Counted from the first letter of the stretch, positions 1 to 6,636 are shown. The stretch is DNA of 13,909 bases from an uncultured Lachnospiraceae bacterium (GCA_947068385.1 CAMTBF010000034.1:1-13909), one strand, 5' to 3'. The notes: a model not told the origin generated them from the letters alone. Made by a program: numbers and translations.

Positions 1-628
1 ACGTGCGCAGCAGGATATGCTGCACCGTGATGGTGCGGGCCTCGTCGTCGCTGATCTCCGGGTTCACGTCCTGTATGATATAGCGGTAGACCTTGTCCGC
101 CAGGGCGTACTCCTGGTAGAGCTGCTCTATGGTGCCCTGCTCCACCCCCATCAGAGCCGCTTCCGCCTCATTCAGGGAGCCGAAATACTCGGCCGCCGCC
201 TGCTCCACCCTGTTTTCCTCCGCCTCGTCCAAAGCCACGCCCCTGTCCTGGGCCAGCAGGTACATGGTCTTGATCTGGGCGATTTTGGCCAGCACGGTGT
301 CCTTCACGTTCTCCTCCAACGTGACGCCCTTCACGGAAATATTCCACACCTCCGCGCCGTAGACGCTCTCGTATTGGTTCTGGGTATTGGTCAGGTATAC
401 CATCATCTCCGGCACCGTGCAGACCCCGTTCCCGATGCGGAACACCTCGTCGGGGCCTAAGCCTGTGGTGAACACCACCTTTGCGCTGTTCTCATCCCCG
501 CAGGCGGACAGGGGGAGCGCTGCCAGGAGGGCACAGCAAAAAAGCGCGGCGGACCGCCTTAAGCAGCGGCGCAGCCCCCATCGTCCTTTCGCGTCCCTTC
601 CCGTAAGATATCTATTTCGAATATGCAT
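1..628 (-). CDS. PrsA/SurA-like peptidyl-prolyl isomerase lipoprotein (3' part beyond the window)
   Basis: This reading frame runs off the left edge, so only about 209 residues are present. From the ATG at 628-626 the product has an arginine-rich n-region, a hydrophobic stretch (residues about 27-40) and a lipobox LPLSAC with the lipidated Cys at about 43, so it should be a lipoprotein anchored outside the membrane. The next 150 residues are charged and helical, as in the SurA-N/PrsA chaperone region (for example VKDTVLAKIAQIKTMYLLAQ). The visible part ends in VQHILL, the typical first strand of a parvulin rotamase domain. The family helps secreted proteins fold after translocation. It follows ilvE on the same strand but is separated from it by a terminator. 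The start is uncertain: the n-region is long, and the purine stretch upstream of 628 is only a fair ribosome binding site. Family call is good; no exact orthologue is claimed. Confidence 0.8.
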   Translation of the reverse strand, partial: MHIRNRYLTGRDAKGRWGLRRCLRRSAALFCCALLAALPLSACGDENSAKVVFTTGLGPDEVFRIGNGVCTVPEMMVYLTNTQNQYESVYGAEVWNISVKGVTLEENVKDTVLAKIAQIKTMYLLAQDRGVALDEAEENRVEQAAAEYFGSLNEAEAALMGVEQGTIEQLYQEYALADKVYRYIIQDVNPEISDDEARTITVQHILLRT

Positions 629-663
629 TTTCCATCATCCCTATCCGTCCAACCCTCGGCCGC

Positions 664-730
664 AAAAAATAAATCTGCCCATGCCCCATACAAGCTCCTC
701 CCTGCCGGAAGAGCTCCTGTGGAGCATGGG
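664..730 (-). terminator. Rho-independent terminator-like hairpin after ilvE
   Basis: Read on the minus strand, CCCATGC (730-724) pairs perfectly with GCATGGG (684-678). Inside, AGCTC pairs with GAGCT. The outer arm is followed within a few bases by a T-rich tract, ATTTATTTTTT (674-664). It begins 19 bases after the ilvE stop, where an ilvE terminator is expected. The long interrupted stem is less compact than a textbook terminator. Confidence 0.55.
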
Positions 731-748
731 CCGTCTGTCGTCAATCCC

Positions 749-1774
749 TTATTCGATTACGTGGATCCATCCTTCCGGTGCCTGAATCCTGCCCATCTGG
801 ATGCCGGTGAGGGTGTCGTAGAGCTTCTTGGTCACAGGCCCCATCTCCGCCATGCCGCTGGGGAAGCAGATCTCCCTGCCGTGATCCACCACCTTGCCCA
901 CCGGGGAGATCACCGCCGCCGTGCCGCACAGGCCGCACTCCGCGAAATCCTTCAGCTCGTCCAGATATACCTCCCGCTCCTCGGCCTCCAGCCCCAGGTA
1001 CTCCTTTGCCACATGGACAAGGGAGCGGCGGGTGATGGAAGGAAGGATGCTGTCCGACTTAGGCGTGACTACCTTGCCGTCTTTCGTCACGAAGAGGAAG
1101 TTGGCCCCGCCGGTCTCCTCCACCTTGGTGCGGGTGCCGGGATCCAGGTACATGTTCTCGTCATAGCCGTTCTTGTGGGCCGTCACGATGGCATGGAGGC
1201 TCATGGCATAGTTGAGGCCGGCCTTGATATGGCCTGTCCCATGGGGAGCCGCCCGGTCGAAATCGCTGACGCAGATGGTCAGGGGCTTGGCGCCGCCCTT
1301 GAAATAAGGCCCCACGGGCGTGCAGAAGATGCGGAACTGATATTCATCCGCAGGCTTCACGCCGATGACGGAATTGGAGCCGAACATGTAGGGGCGGATG
1401 TACAAGGTCGCCCCGCTGCCATAGGGCGGCACATAGGCCGCGTTGGCCGCCACTGCCTTGTCCACAGCGTCGATGAAACGCTCCCTCGGGAACACCGGCA
1501 TCTCCAGCCGCCTGGCGGAGTCCATCATGCGCTCCGCGTTCAGGTCGGGCCGGAACGCCACGATGCGCCCGTCCTCCGTGGTATAAGCCTTCAGGCCCTC
1601 GAATATGGTCTGGGCATACTGCAGGACACCCGCGCACTCGTTCAGGACGATGTTCGCGTCCTCCGTCAGGCCGCCCTCATCCCAAGCGCCGTTCTTATAA
1701 TATGAGACATACCGCTTCTCCGTCTGCACATACCCGAAGCCTATATTGCCCCAGTCGATGTTCTTCTTTTCCAA
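749..1774 (-). CDS. ilvE: branched-chain amino acid aminotransferase
   Basis: This is a cytoplasmic PLP-dependent class IV aminotransferase that performs the last step of valine, leucine and isoleucine synthesis, or the first step of their breakdown, using glutamate/2-oxoglutarate as partner. From the chosen start the product is 341 residues, normal for the longer bacterial BCAT subgroup. Visible family marks are GLKAY near residue 62, the lysine of HIKAGLNYA at about 184 (expected Schiff-base Lys), EETGGANFLFV at about 219, SILPSITRRSL at about 242 and ECGLCGTAAVISPVG near 280. The start is TTG at 1774: AGAAGG lies 9 bases upstream (1789-1784) and the product then begins MEKKNIDWG, as is usual for this family. 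An upstream in-frame TTG at 1795 has no ribosome binding site. It has a candidate promoter at 1812-1840 and a terminator at 664-730, so it is probably monocistronic. Confidence 0.95.
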   Translation of the reverse strand: MEKKNIDWGNIGFGYVQTEKRYVSYYKNGAWDEGGLTEDANIVLNECAGVLQYAQTIFEGLKAYTTEDGRIVAFRPDLNAERMMDSARRLEMPVFPRERFIDAVDKAVAANAAYVPPYGSGATLYIRPYMFGSNSVIGVKPADEYQFRIFCTPVGPYFKGGAKPLTICVSDFDRAAPHGTGHIKAGLNYAMSLHAIVTAHKNGYDENMYLDPGTRTKVEETGGANFLFVTKDGKVVTPKSDSILPSITRRSLVHVAKEYLGLEAEEREVYLDELKDFAECGLCGTAAVISPVGKVVDHGREICFPSGMAEMGPVTKKLYDTLTGIQMGRIQAPEGWIHVIE

Positions 1775-1811
1775 TTGCCTCAACCTTCTTTCCAATTTTT
1801 TATTTTACACA

Positions 1812-1840
1812 ATTATTATACTTTTCCGGCCAAAAGTCAA
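1812..1840 (-). promoter_or_regulatory. candidate promoter of ilvE
   Basis: The minus strand carries TTGACT (1840-1835), a near-consensus -35. TATAAT (1820-1815) follows after only 14 bases, whereas AATAAT (1817-1812) follows at the ideal 17. Either could be the -10. It lies between the dihydrofolate reductase stop and the ilvE start. I see no room for, or trace of, a T-box leader. Confidence 0.5.
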
Positions 1841-1863
1841 TATTTTTTGCCCTATTTCTTATC

Positions 1864-2367
1864 CTATTTCTGATCCGGCCTCTTTCTCTCATACTTCAAG
1901 AAGGTATAAGCGATGTCGAAATAAGTCAGCTCATCGCTGTCCGCGGTGACCTCCCATTCCGGATCCCTGTCCAGATTCGGGAAATATGTATCCGCCTCAT
2001 AAGCCTGGTCTATCTTCGTGATATGCGCCGTATCACAATAAGGCAGAAGCTGCGCATAGACGCTCTCCCCCCCAATGCAGTAGACATCCTCCGCCCGATA
2101 CTTCCTCACCTCCTCCAGCAGCTCCTCCAAAGAATGCAGCACCAAAGCCCCCTTGACCCGATACCCCCTGTCCCTGGAAAGAATAATATTCCTCCTGCCC
2201 TGCAAAGGCAGCCCCTGCGGAAAAGTCTGCAGCGTCCTGCGCCCCAAAACCACCACCTTCCCCATAGTCTCCTCCCGAAAATGCCTCTGGTCATTCGGAA
2301 TGCTCACCAAAAGCCTCCCCCGATACCCAATCCCCCAGTTCCGATCCACCGCCGCAATAAGCTTCAT
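1864..2367 (-). CDS. folA: dihydrofolate reductase
   Basis: This cytoplasmic enzyme reduces dihydrofolate to tetrahydrofolate with NADPH and is the trimethoprim target in bacteria. The product is 167 residues, a normal length. The N-terminus MKLIAAVDRNWGIG is the classic first strand and Met20-loop region. SIPNDQRHFRE carries the conserved catalytic Asp at about 26. VVVLGRRTLQTFP (38-50) matches the NADPH-binding strand and helix, and YCIGGESVYAQLL (about 96-108) is the conserved Gly-Gly cofactor motif. I take the ATG at 2367 as start because it gives the canonical N-terminus and has AGGTGG at 2380-2375. An in-frame GTG at 2379 overlaps that site. No thymidylate synthase gene lies next to it. 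Upstream is the repeat-rich stretch 2403-2567; downstream is ilvE after 89 bases. The symbol dfrA would serve equally well. Confidence 0.95.
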   Translation of the reverse strand: MKLIAAVDRNWGIGYRGRLLVSIPNDQRHFREETMGKVVVLGRRTLQTFPQGLPLQGRRNIILSRDRGYRVKGALVLHSLEELLEEVRKYRAEDVYCIGGESVYAQLLPYCDTAHITKIDQAYEADTYFPNLDRDPEWEVTADSDELTYFDIAYTFLKYERKRPDQK

Positions 2368-2402
2368 CCATCCCCCCACCTATTTCCACAATCTCCAACA
2401 CC

Positions 2403-2428
2403 ATATCCCTACAAAATATCCCTACAAA
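2403..2428. repeat. 13-bp perfect tandem duplication upstream of folA
   Basis: The unit atatccctacaaa occurs twice back to back (2403-2415 and 2416-2428) with no mismatch. It lies 36-61 bases before the folA start codon, inside the presumed leader or promoter. On the minus strand the unit reads TTTGTAGGGATAT, so it also duplicates a TTGTAG/GATAT pair that could act as -35/-10-like sequence. Confidence 0.9.
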
Positions 2429-2442
2429 CCCGCCGCAAACCT

Positions 2443-2473
2443 GGAAGAATGCCCGCACTTCGGGCATTCTTCC
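2443..2473. repeat. perfect 13-bp inverted repeat (hairpin)
   Basis: GGAAGAATGCCCG (2443-2455) pairs without mismatch with CGGGCATTCTTCC (2461-2473) around the 5-base loop CACTT. Neither strand has a T-tract after the stem, so it is not a standard intrinsic terminator. It directly abuts the larger palindromic element at 2474-2567. Confidence 0.85.
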
Positions 2474-2567
2474 GCGTGAGACCGGCGAGCAAAGCGAACT
2501 TGTTCGCAAGCCGAGCCTAGAAGTTCTTGGGCGGCGTCCTTTGGCGCCCTAGAACTTCTTCTCACGC
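2474..2567. repeat. multi-stem palindromic intergenic element
   Basis: GCGTGAG (2474-2480) pairs with CTCACGC (2561-2567) and encloses two further stems. The first is CGGC...GCCG (2483-2486/2510-2513) around GCGAAC-tt-GTTCGC (2494-2507). The second is AGAAGTTCT (2519-2527) with AGAACTTCT (2551-2559), extended after one mismatch by GGGCG/CGCCC (2529-2533/2545-2549). The whole folds as a closed three-way arrangement on either strand. It sits between the beta-CASP gene stop (2571) and folA. A dispersed palindromic repeat or small structured RNA is possible; the pairing is seen directly, the role is unknown. Confidence 0.7.
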
Positions 2568-2570
2568 TTC

Positions 2571-4172
2571 TCAAGCTTCCCACTTGTCGCAAAGCGAATT
2601 GATCTGGTCAGCGAATTTCCCCATGTCCTTATTCGGCATGCCGTCGATCCGCTTCACCATGTTAAGCAGCCTCTGGGCGGCGGCCAGCAGCCTTGCGTAG
2701 ACCGTGGACAGTGCGCCCTTTGCCTTCTTCTTCACCGGCACAGGCTCCGCCTCGTACTCCAGCTTCCCCGACAGCAGGTCGAACACCGTCCCGCTGTAGG
2801 GCGCATAGGTGCGCTGCCCGTACTCCATCTTCAGGCATTCCGCAAAGCCCGCGCAGACGCTGTCCTCGCCGTGCACCACGAATATCTTCCTGGGCTTCTC
2901 CTCGAAGCCGCACACCCAGTCGATCAGGCCGTTCTTGTCCGCGTGGCCGCTCATGCCCACCAGCTTCCTAATCTCCGCCCGCACCTGTATGGACTCGCCG
3001 AAGAGCTTCACCTCGTCCACCCCGTCCACGATCATGCGGCCCAGGGTGCCCACCGCCTGGTATCCCACGAACAGGATGGTGCACTCGGGCCTCCACAGGT
3101 TGTGCTTCAGGTGATGCCGGATGCGCCCGGCCTCGCACATGCCCGAGGCGGAGATGATGACCTTGGGCGTGTCGATGAAGTTGATCTCCCTGGACTCGTC
3201 GCTGGTGATGGACAGCTTCAGCCCGGAGAACGAGATGGGATTGATGCCCTCCTTCACCAGCTCCAGGGCTTCCCCGGCGAAGCATTCCATGCGGTTCTCC
3301 TGGAAGATCTCCGTGGCCTCCACCGCCAGCGGGCTGTCCACGTACACCGGGAAGTCCTCATGCCCCTCCACCAGGCGCTCCACCTTGATTCTGCGCAGGA
3401 AGTACAGCAGCTCCTGGGTGCGCCCCACGGCAAAGGAGGGGATGACCACGTTGCCGCCCCGGTCGAAGGTCTCCTTCAGGATAGCCGCCAGCTCATGTAC
3501 ATAGTCCGGGCGCTCGGCCCCGTGGAGCCTGTCGCCGTAGGTGGACTCCATGACCACGTAATCCGCCTGTTTGGTGGGGATGGGATTGTGCAGCAGGGGA
3601 TCGTTCTTGTTGCCGATGTCCCCGGAGAACACGATCTTCTTCGTGTGGCCCCTCTCCGTCAGCCATACCTCGATGCTGGCGGAGCCCAGCAGATGGCCGA
3701 TATCGGAAAAGCGGATGGTCAGCTCGTCGCAGATCTTCACTTCCTTGTCATAATGGCAGGGGACGATCCGCTTGATGATCCCCTCCGCGTCCTCCATGGT
3801 GTACAGGGGCTCCACAGAGGCCAGGCTCTCGCTCCGCTTCGCCTTGCGGTTCTTCCACTCCGCCTCCATCATCTGGATGTGGGCACAGTCGCGGAGCATG
3901 ATGCTGCACAGGTCCGCCGTGGCGTCCGTGGCGTACACATGCCCCCTGAAGCCCCTGGCGTACAGAAGGGGCAGCAGGCCCGTGTGGTCGATATGGGCGT
4001 GGGTCAGCAGCACGTAGTCGATCAGCCCTTCGTCCACCGGAAGGGGCACGTTCTCGAATACGTTCACGCCCTGCTCCATGCCGCAGTCCACCAGGATATG
4101 CTTGCCGCCCACCTCCAGGTAATGGCAGCTTCCCGTCACCTCATGGGCCGCGCCGACAAAAATCAGCTTCAT
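2571..4172 (-). CDS. beta-CASP metallo-beta-lactamase-fold ribonuclease-like protein
   Basis: The 533-residue cytoplasmic product matches the CPSF73/YSH1-like group of MBL-fold proteins (COG1236 type), which process RNA with two zinc ions. The metal motif THAHIDHTG falls at residues 57-65, followed by DIGHLLGSAS (His about 160) and FSGDIG (Asp about 185). The beta-CASP half shows motif A in MESTYGD (Glu about 209), a motif B region SGMCEAGRIRHHL and motif C in GMSGHAD. The last 70 or so residues form a Lys/Arg-rich helical extension beyond the catalytic core. The ATG at 4172 is chosen because AAGGAGGT lies about 7 bases upstream; a GTG at 4181 falls inside that site. It appears monocistronic and diverges from the acyltransferase gene. 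RNA as substrate is inferred from the family. Confidence 0.9.
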   Translation of the reverse strand: MKLIFVGAAHEVTGSCHYLEVGGKHILVDCGMEQGVNVFENVPLPVDEGLIDYVLLTHAHIDHTGLLPLLYARGFRGHVYATDATADLCSIMLRDCAHIQMMEAEWKNRKAKRSESLASVEPLYTMEDAEGIIKRIVPCHYDKEVKICDELTIRFSDIGHLLGSASIEVWLTERGHTKKIVFSGDIGNKNDPLLHNPIPTKQADYVVMESTYGDRLHGAERPDYVHELAAILKETFDRGGNVVIPSFAVGRTQELLYFLRRIKVERLVEGHEDFPVYVDSPLAVEATEIFQENRMECFAGEALELVKEGINPISFSGLKLSITSDESREINFIDTPKVIISASGMCEAGRIRHHLKHNLWRPECTILFVGYQAVGTLGRMIVDGVDEVKLFGESIQVRAEIRKLVGMSGHADKNGLIDWVCGFEEKPRKIFVVHGEDSVCAGFAECLKMEYGQRTYAPYSGTVFDLLSGKLEYEAEPVPVKKKAKGALSTVYARLLAAAQRLLNMVKRIDGMPNKDMGKFADQINSLCDKWEA

Positions 4173-4227
4173 ATAAAGCACCTCCTTATCTAAAGTCGCT
4201 GCACGACGAATGTCTTACTATACTTCC

Positions 4228-4256
4228 ATTTTATTATGATATTCCATCCAGCGCAA
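4228..4256 (-). promoter_or_regulatory. predicted sigma-A promoter of the beta-CASP gene
   Basis: On the minus strand TTGCGC (4256-4251) and TAAAAT (4233-4228) are separated by exactly 17 bases. This would start transcription near 4221, giving a leader of about 50 bases with the AAGGAGGT site at its end. Confidence 0.6.
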
Positions 4257-4300
4257 GGAAAAGTAGCGAAAATCTGGAGAAAATCTTAAGATGTCTCCCA

Positions 4301-4329
4301 TTGCCCCGCCACACGCAATGTGCTACAAT
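4301..4329 (+). promoter_or_regulatory. predicted promoter of the acyltransferase gene with overlapping inverted repeats
   Basis: TTGCCC (4301-4306), a 17-base spacer and TACAAT (4324-4329) preceded by TGC form an extended -10 promoter. CCCATTG (4297-4303) is the exact inverse of CAATGGG (4326-4332). TGCCCCGCC (4302-4310) pairs with GGTGGGGCA (4331-4339) with one G-T wobble. These arms flank both promoter boxes, so a repressor site or a foldable transcript start is possible. Confidence 0.7.
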
Positions 4330-4367
4330 GGGTGGGGCATATCTGCCAGGAAAGGACGAGGGATTTC

Positions 4368-5402
4368 ATGAGAGCTCAGCTACCGTATTTTCATCAGATG
4401 CATTTTGACAGCATCCAGGCGCTGCGGGGCGTCACGGCGCTCTTCATCGTGCTGGAGCATATCCGCTTCTTGAACTGCGGCGCTTTCGGCGTGGACATCT
4501 TCTTCTGCATCAGCGGCTTCATGATCATGTTCTCCACCCATGCAGACGCGAAATCCTTCCTGCGCAAGCGACTGATCCGCATCCTGCCCCTCTACTACCT
4601 CATGACGGTGGGCACCTTCCTGCTCCTGCTGCTGTTTCCCGGCATGTTCGAGCAGACCAGGGCGAATCCTGTCTTTCTCCTGAAGAGCCTCCTCTTCCTC
4701 CCCTTTGACATCGGCGGAGGGGCGGTGCAGCCTCTCATGAGGATTGGATGGACGGTGAACTGTGAGATATTTTTCTACCTGTTGTTCATGATCGCCATGC
4801 GCGTCAGCCACAGGTTCCGGGGGCTGATCTGCGGCCTGCTTCTGTCGGGGATCGTAGCGATTGCCCAAATGGTGCCCTCTCCCCCCGTATTCCTGGCTTT
4901 CTACGGCAATCCCGTGATGCTGGAGTTCCTCTTCGGCATTCTCTGCTACTATGTATCCCGGGACCTGTACAGGCGGCATCAGGCCGGGAAGCTGCCAGGG
5001 TTCTGCCGTGTGCCGGCGCTCCTCCTGCCTCCCGTGCTGTTCGCGGGGCTGATGTTGACCAAAAGCTCCGTCAATGTCCTGGGCTTCCTCCGGCCGCTGC
5101 TCTGGGGGCTGCCGGCGCTCCTGATCGTGCTGTGCGCCTTTGCCGCAGGCCTGTTCCAGGAGAAGGCGCCTGCCCCTCTCGTGGGGCTGGGCGACATCAG
5201 CTTCTCCCTCTACCTGATGCACTATTACCCTGTGATGCTGCTGGACCGGCTGGTGTTCGACTTCTCCGCCCCCAGCCCCCGGGCGTTCCTCGGCGTCGCC
5301 GTGGCCTTTGCCGTCAGCACGGGCCTGGCCCTCGTCAGCTGGGATCTGATCGAGAAACGGCTTTCGGGCTGGCTGCGGGGAAAGCTTATTCCGAAAAATT
5401 GA
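4368..5402 (+). CDS. acyltransferase-3 family integral membrane protein (OafA-like)
   Basis: The product has 344 residues with about ten hydrophobic segments and no soluble domain, the usual build of acyltransferase-3 proteins. These transfer acetyl or other acyl groups onto surface glycans or other envelope molecules. The N-terminus contains DSIQALRGVTALFIVLEH: Arg20 and His31 reproduce the family's R-X10-H pattern, followed by GVDIFFCISGFMI. Later marks are SFSLYLMHYYPVMLL near residue 288 and a basic C-terminal tail. The start at 4368 has GAGGG five bases upstream and agrees with the predicted promoter start near 4336. Earlier in-frame codons from 4320 would lie upstream of the transcript. 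The acyl acceptor cannot be told from sequence, and no glycan cluster surrounds it. Confidence 0.88.
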   Translation: MRAQLPYFHQMHFDSIQALRGVTALFIVLEHIRFLNCGAFGVDIFFCISGFMIMFSTHADAKSFLRKRLIRILPLYYLMTVGTFLLLLLFPGMFEQTRANPVFLLKSLLFLPFDIGGGAVQPLMRIGWTVNCEIFFYLLFMIAMRVSHRFRGLICGLLLSGIVAIAQMVPSPPVFLAFYGNPVMLEFLFGILCYYVSRDLYRRHQAGKLPGFCRVPALLLPPVLFAGLMLTKSSVNVLGFLRPLLWGLPALLIVLCAFAAGLFQEKAPAPLVGLGDISFSLYLMHYYPVMLLDRLVFDFSAPSPRAFLGVAVAFAVSTGLALVSWDLIEKRLSGWLRGKLIPKN

Positions 5403-5427
5403 TTTCCATAAATTTTTCCAAAAAAGG

Positions 5428-5456
5428 TTGACAGCCGGTTCGATTCGTGGTACAAT
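5428..5456 (+). promoter_or_regulatory. consensus-like promoter of tRNA-Gly
   Basis: TTGACA (5428-5433) is a perfect -35, followed after 17 bases by TACAAT (5451-5456). It is the strongest promoter in the window, as expected for a stable RNA gene. The tRNA begins about 42 bases after the likely start site. Confidence 0.88.
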
Positions 5457-5504
5457 CATTTTTGTTCTGAGGGGACAAGGTTCCACAGGAACAGAGATGG
5501 TGAT

Positions 5505-5577
5505 GCGATAGTGGCTCAGTTGGTAGAGCGCCACCTTGCCAAGGTGGAAATCGCGGGTTCGAGTCCCGTCTATCGCT
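5505..5577 (+). tRNA. tRNA-Gly (anticodon GCC)
   Basis: The cloverleaf is complete. The acceptor arm GCGATAG (5505-5511) pairs with CTATCGC (5570-5576) and is followed by discriminator T. The D stem is GCTC/GAGC, the anticodon stem CCACC/GGTGG with loop TTGCCAA (anticodon 5538-5540), and the T arm contains GGTTCGAGTCCC. It reads GGC and GGU glycine codons. The 3' CCA is not encoded and must be added by tRNA nucleotidyltransferase. The leader holds a small hairpin, GTTCC-ACA-GGAAC (5480-5492). It is a single-gene unit with its own promoter and terminator. Confidence 0.97.
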
Positions 5578-5589
5578 CTGTGAAGAGGA

Positions 5590-5628
5590 AGCGGAATCCT
5601 GTTAAATAGGGGATTCCGTTCTTTTTTT
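5590..5628 (+). terminator. Rho-independent terminator of tRNA-Gly
   Basis: CGGAATCC (5592-5599) pairs perfectly with GGATTCCG (5611-5618), and the stem is extended at its base by a G-T and an A-T pair. A run of seven T's follows at 5622-5628. It starts 12 bases after the tRNA. Confidence 0.92.
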
Positions 5629-5679
5629 GCGTCTAAGCTTCTGTAGACAGCCGCAGGCAGAACCTGCGTCCTGCCACAT

Positions 5680-6540
5680 TCATCCCTTCCCTCCGCCGGG
5701 CCGGTTCTTGGGAATATAGCGCATATCGCTTACATTGTACACCGTTATGAATGCCGTCGGGTCTTCCCGGCTGATATACTGCATCAGCTTCTGGTACTCG
5801 TTTTTGTCCACGATGGTTATGATCTCGTCCCGGACCGTGCCTTCGTATGCCCCCTTCGCCTGGTAGATCGTGGCCCCGCTCTTCAGCGTGTGCACGATCC
5901 AGTGGCGGATTTCCTCTTCCTTGTCCTTGGAAATGATGCAGACCCGCCTCTTCATGTTCTGCCCGAAGATGAAATGATCCAGCACCATCCCGTTGAGGTA
6001 GGTTCCCAGGACGCTCAGGACCACCGTCTTCTTGTCATACACGAAAGCGGAGCTCAGCGCTACCAGCATCCCGCTCATGCTCATGGCCCTGCCCAGATCC
6101 ATGTGCAGATATCTGTTCAGGATCTTTGCCACGATGTCCAGGCCTCCGGAGGACGCGTTCATATTGAACAGGATGCTCAGCCCGATGCTCACCGTGAAGA
6201 TATAGCAGACCACGTCCAGCAGGGCATCCCCGGAGATGGATGCGTTCTCCGGGAAAGCAAGCTCGAACAGCCCGATGAAGACAGGCAGGAGGATGGAGGT
6301 ATACACTGTCTTGAAGCCGAACTCATGCCCGCACAGCAGGAATCCTGCTATCAGCAGGACCACGTTCAAAATCATGGTGATGGCCGATACCGACAGCGGG
6401 ACGAGATTCGACAGTACGATCGCCAGGCCGGACACGGAGCTGACCGCCGCGTGGCTGGGTATCAAAAAGAAGAAAACCGCCGCCGCGATTATCAGCGTGG
6501 CCGCCGTCATCACACATATTTCCCGCACTGTCTTCATCAT
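5680..6540 (-). CDS. YitT-family membrane protein with C-terminal DUF2179 domain
   Basis: The 286-residue product starts with about five hydrophobic segments (roughly residues 10-28, 36-60, 66-95, 103-125 and 150-172) and ends in a soluble domain of about 85 residues. That is the standard YitT membrane plus DUF2179 layout. The tail stretch TIYQAKGAYEGTVRDEIITIVDKNEYQKLMQYISREDPTAF, quoted here only by its ends TIYQAKGAYEG and EDPTAF, is typical of DUF2179. The family is common in Firmicutes; its transport or sensing role is not established. The ATG at 6540 has a strong GGAGGA site seven bases upstream. An in-frame ATG at 6573 would overlap that site and add 11 residues. It lies 96 bases after the pepC stop on the same strand with no promoter seen between, so cotranscription is likely. 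Confidence 0.9.
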   Translation of the reverse strand: MMKTVREICVMTAATLIIAAAVFFFLIPSHAAVSSVSGLAIVLSNLVPLSVSAITMILNVVLLIAGFLLCGHEFGFKTVYTSILLPVFIGLFELAFPENASISGDALLDVVCYIFTVSIGLSILFNMNASSGGLDIVAKILNRYLHMDLGRAMSMSGMLVALSSAFVYDKKTVVLSVLGTYLNGMVLDHFIFGQNMKRRVCIISKDKEEEIRHWIVHTLKSGATIYQAKGAYEGTVRDEIITIVDKNEYQKLMQYISREDPTAFITVYNVSDMRYIPKNRPGGGKG

Positions 6541-6584
6541 CTTCCTCTCCTCCGCCTGAAACTTCACTTCCATGTCGCCCCCGA

Positions 6585-6621
6585 TTGCAGGTCCTGCAAG
6601 CAGGCGGCCTGACCGGCCGCC
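6585..6621 (-). other. two consecutive hairpins between pepC and the yitT-like gene
   Basis: GGCGGCC (6621-6615 read on minus) pairs perfectly with GGCCGCC (6609-6603) around a 5-base loop. Four bases later TTGCAG (6599-6594) pairs with CTGCAA (6590-6585) around a 3-base loop. No T-tract follows, so full termination is unlikely. The pair could damp read-through or protect the upstream mRNA end. Confidence 0.6.
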
Positions 6622-6636
6622 ATGCCGCAATAGGCC

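Noticed and set aside
637..665. TTGCGG-N17-AGGGAT as a promoter of the PrsA-like gene
   Set aside because: The -10 is poor and the transcript would start almost at the ATG, leaving no room for a ribosome binding site.
1702..2520. 272-codon plus-strand open frame across folA and its upstream region
   Set aside because: Proline-rich shadow of folA codons; no ribosome binding site, and it crosses the palindromic element.
2368..2570. A tetrahydrofolate riboswitch in front of folA
   Set aside because: I looked for its conserved core and pseudoknot sequence and see nothing like it; the stems present are long simple palindromes instead.
2871..4193. 440-codon plus-strand open frame opposite the beta-CASP gene
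   Set aside because: Low-complexity His/Gln/Val-rich translation caused by GC3 bias; the minus strand carries an intact, motif-complete enzyme.
5393..5418. AT-rich hairpin GAAAAATT/AATTTTTC at the acyltransferase stop as terminator
   Set aside because: The stem has almost no GC pairs and is followed by A's, not T's, before the tRNA promoter. Read-through into the tRNA unit is possible.
4380..5534. 384-codon open frame antisense to the acyltransferase gene
   Set aside because: It is Gln/His/Glu-rich with no domain, has no ribosome binding site and mirrors the GC-biased codon positions of the real gene. It also runs through the tRNA start.
5652..5668. Hairpin CGCAGG/CCTGCG after the yitT-like gene as terminator
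   Set aside because: The stem is perfect but only 6 bp, and no T-tract follows on the minus strand. Could be a weak terminator, not supported enough to list.
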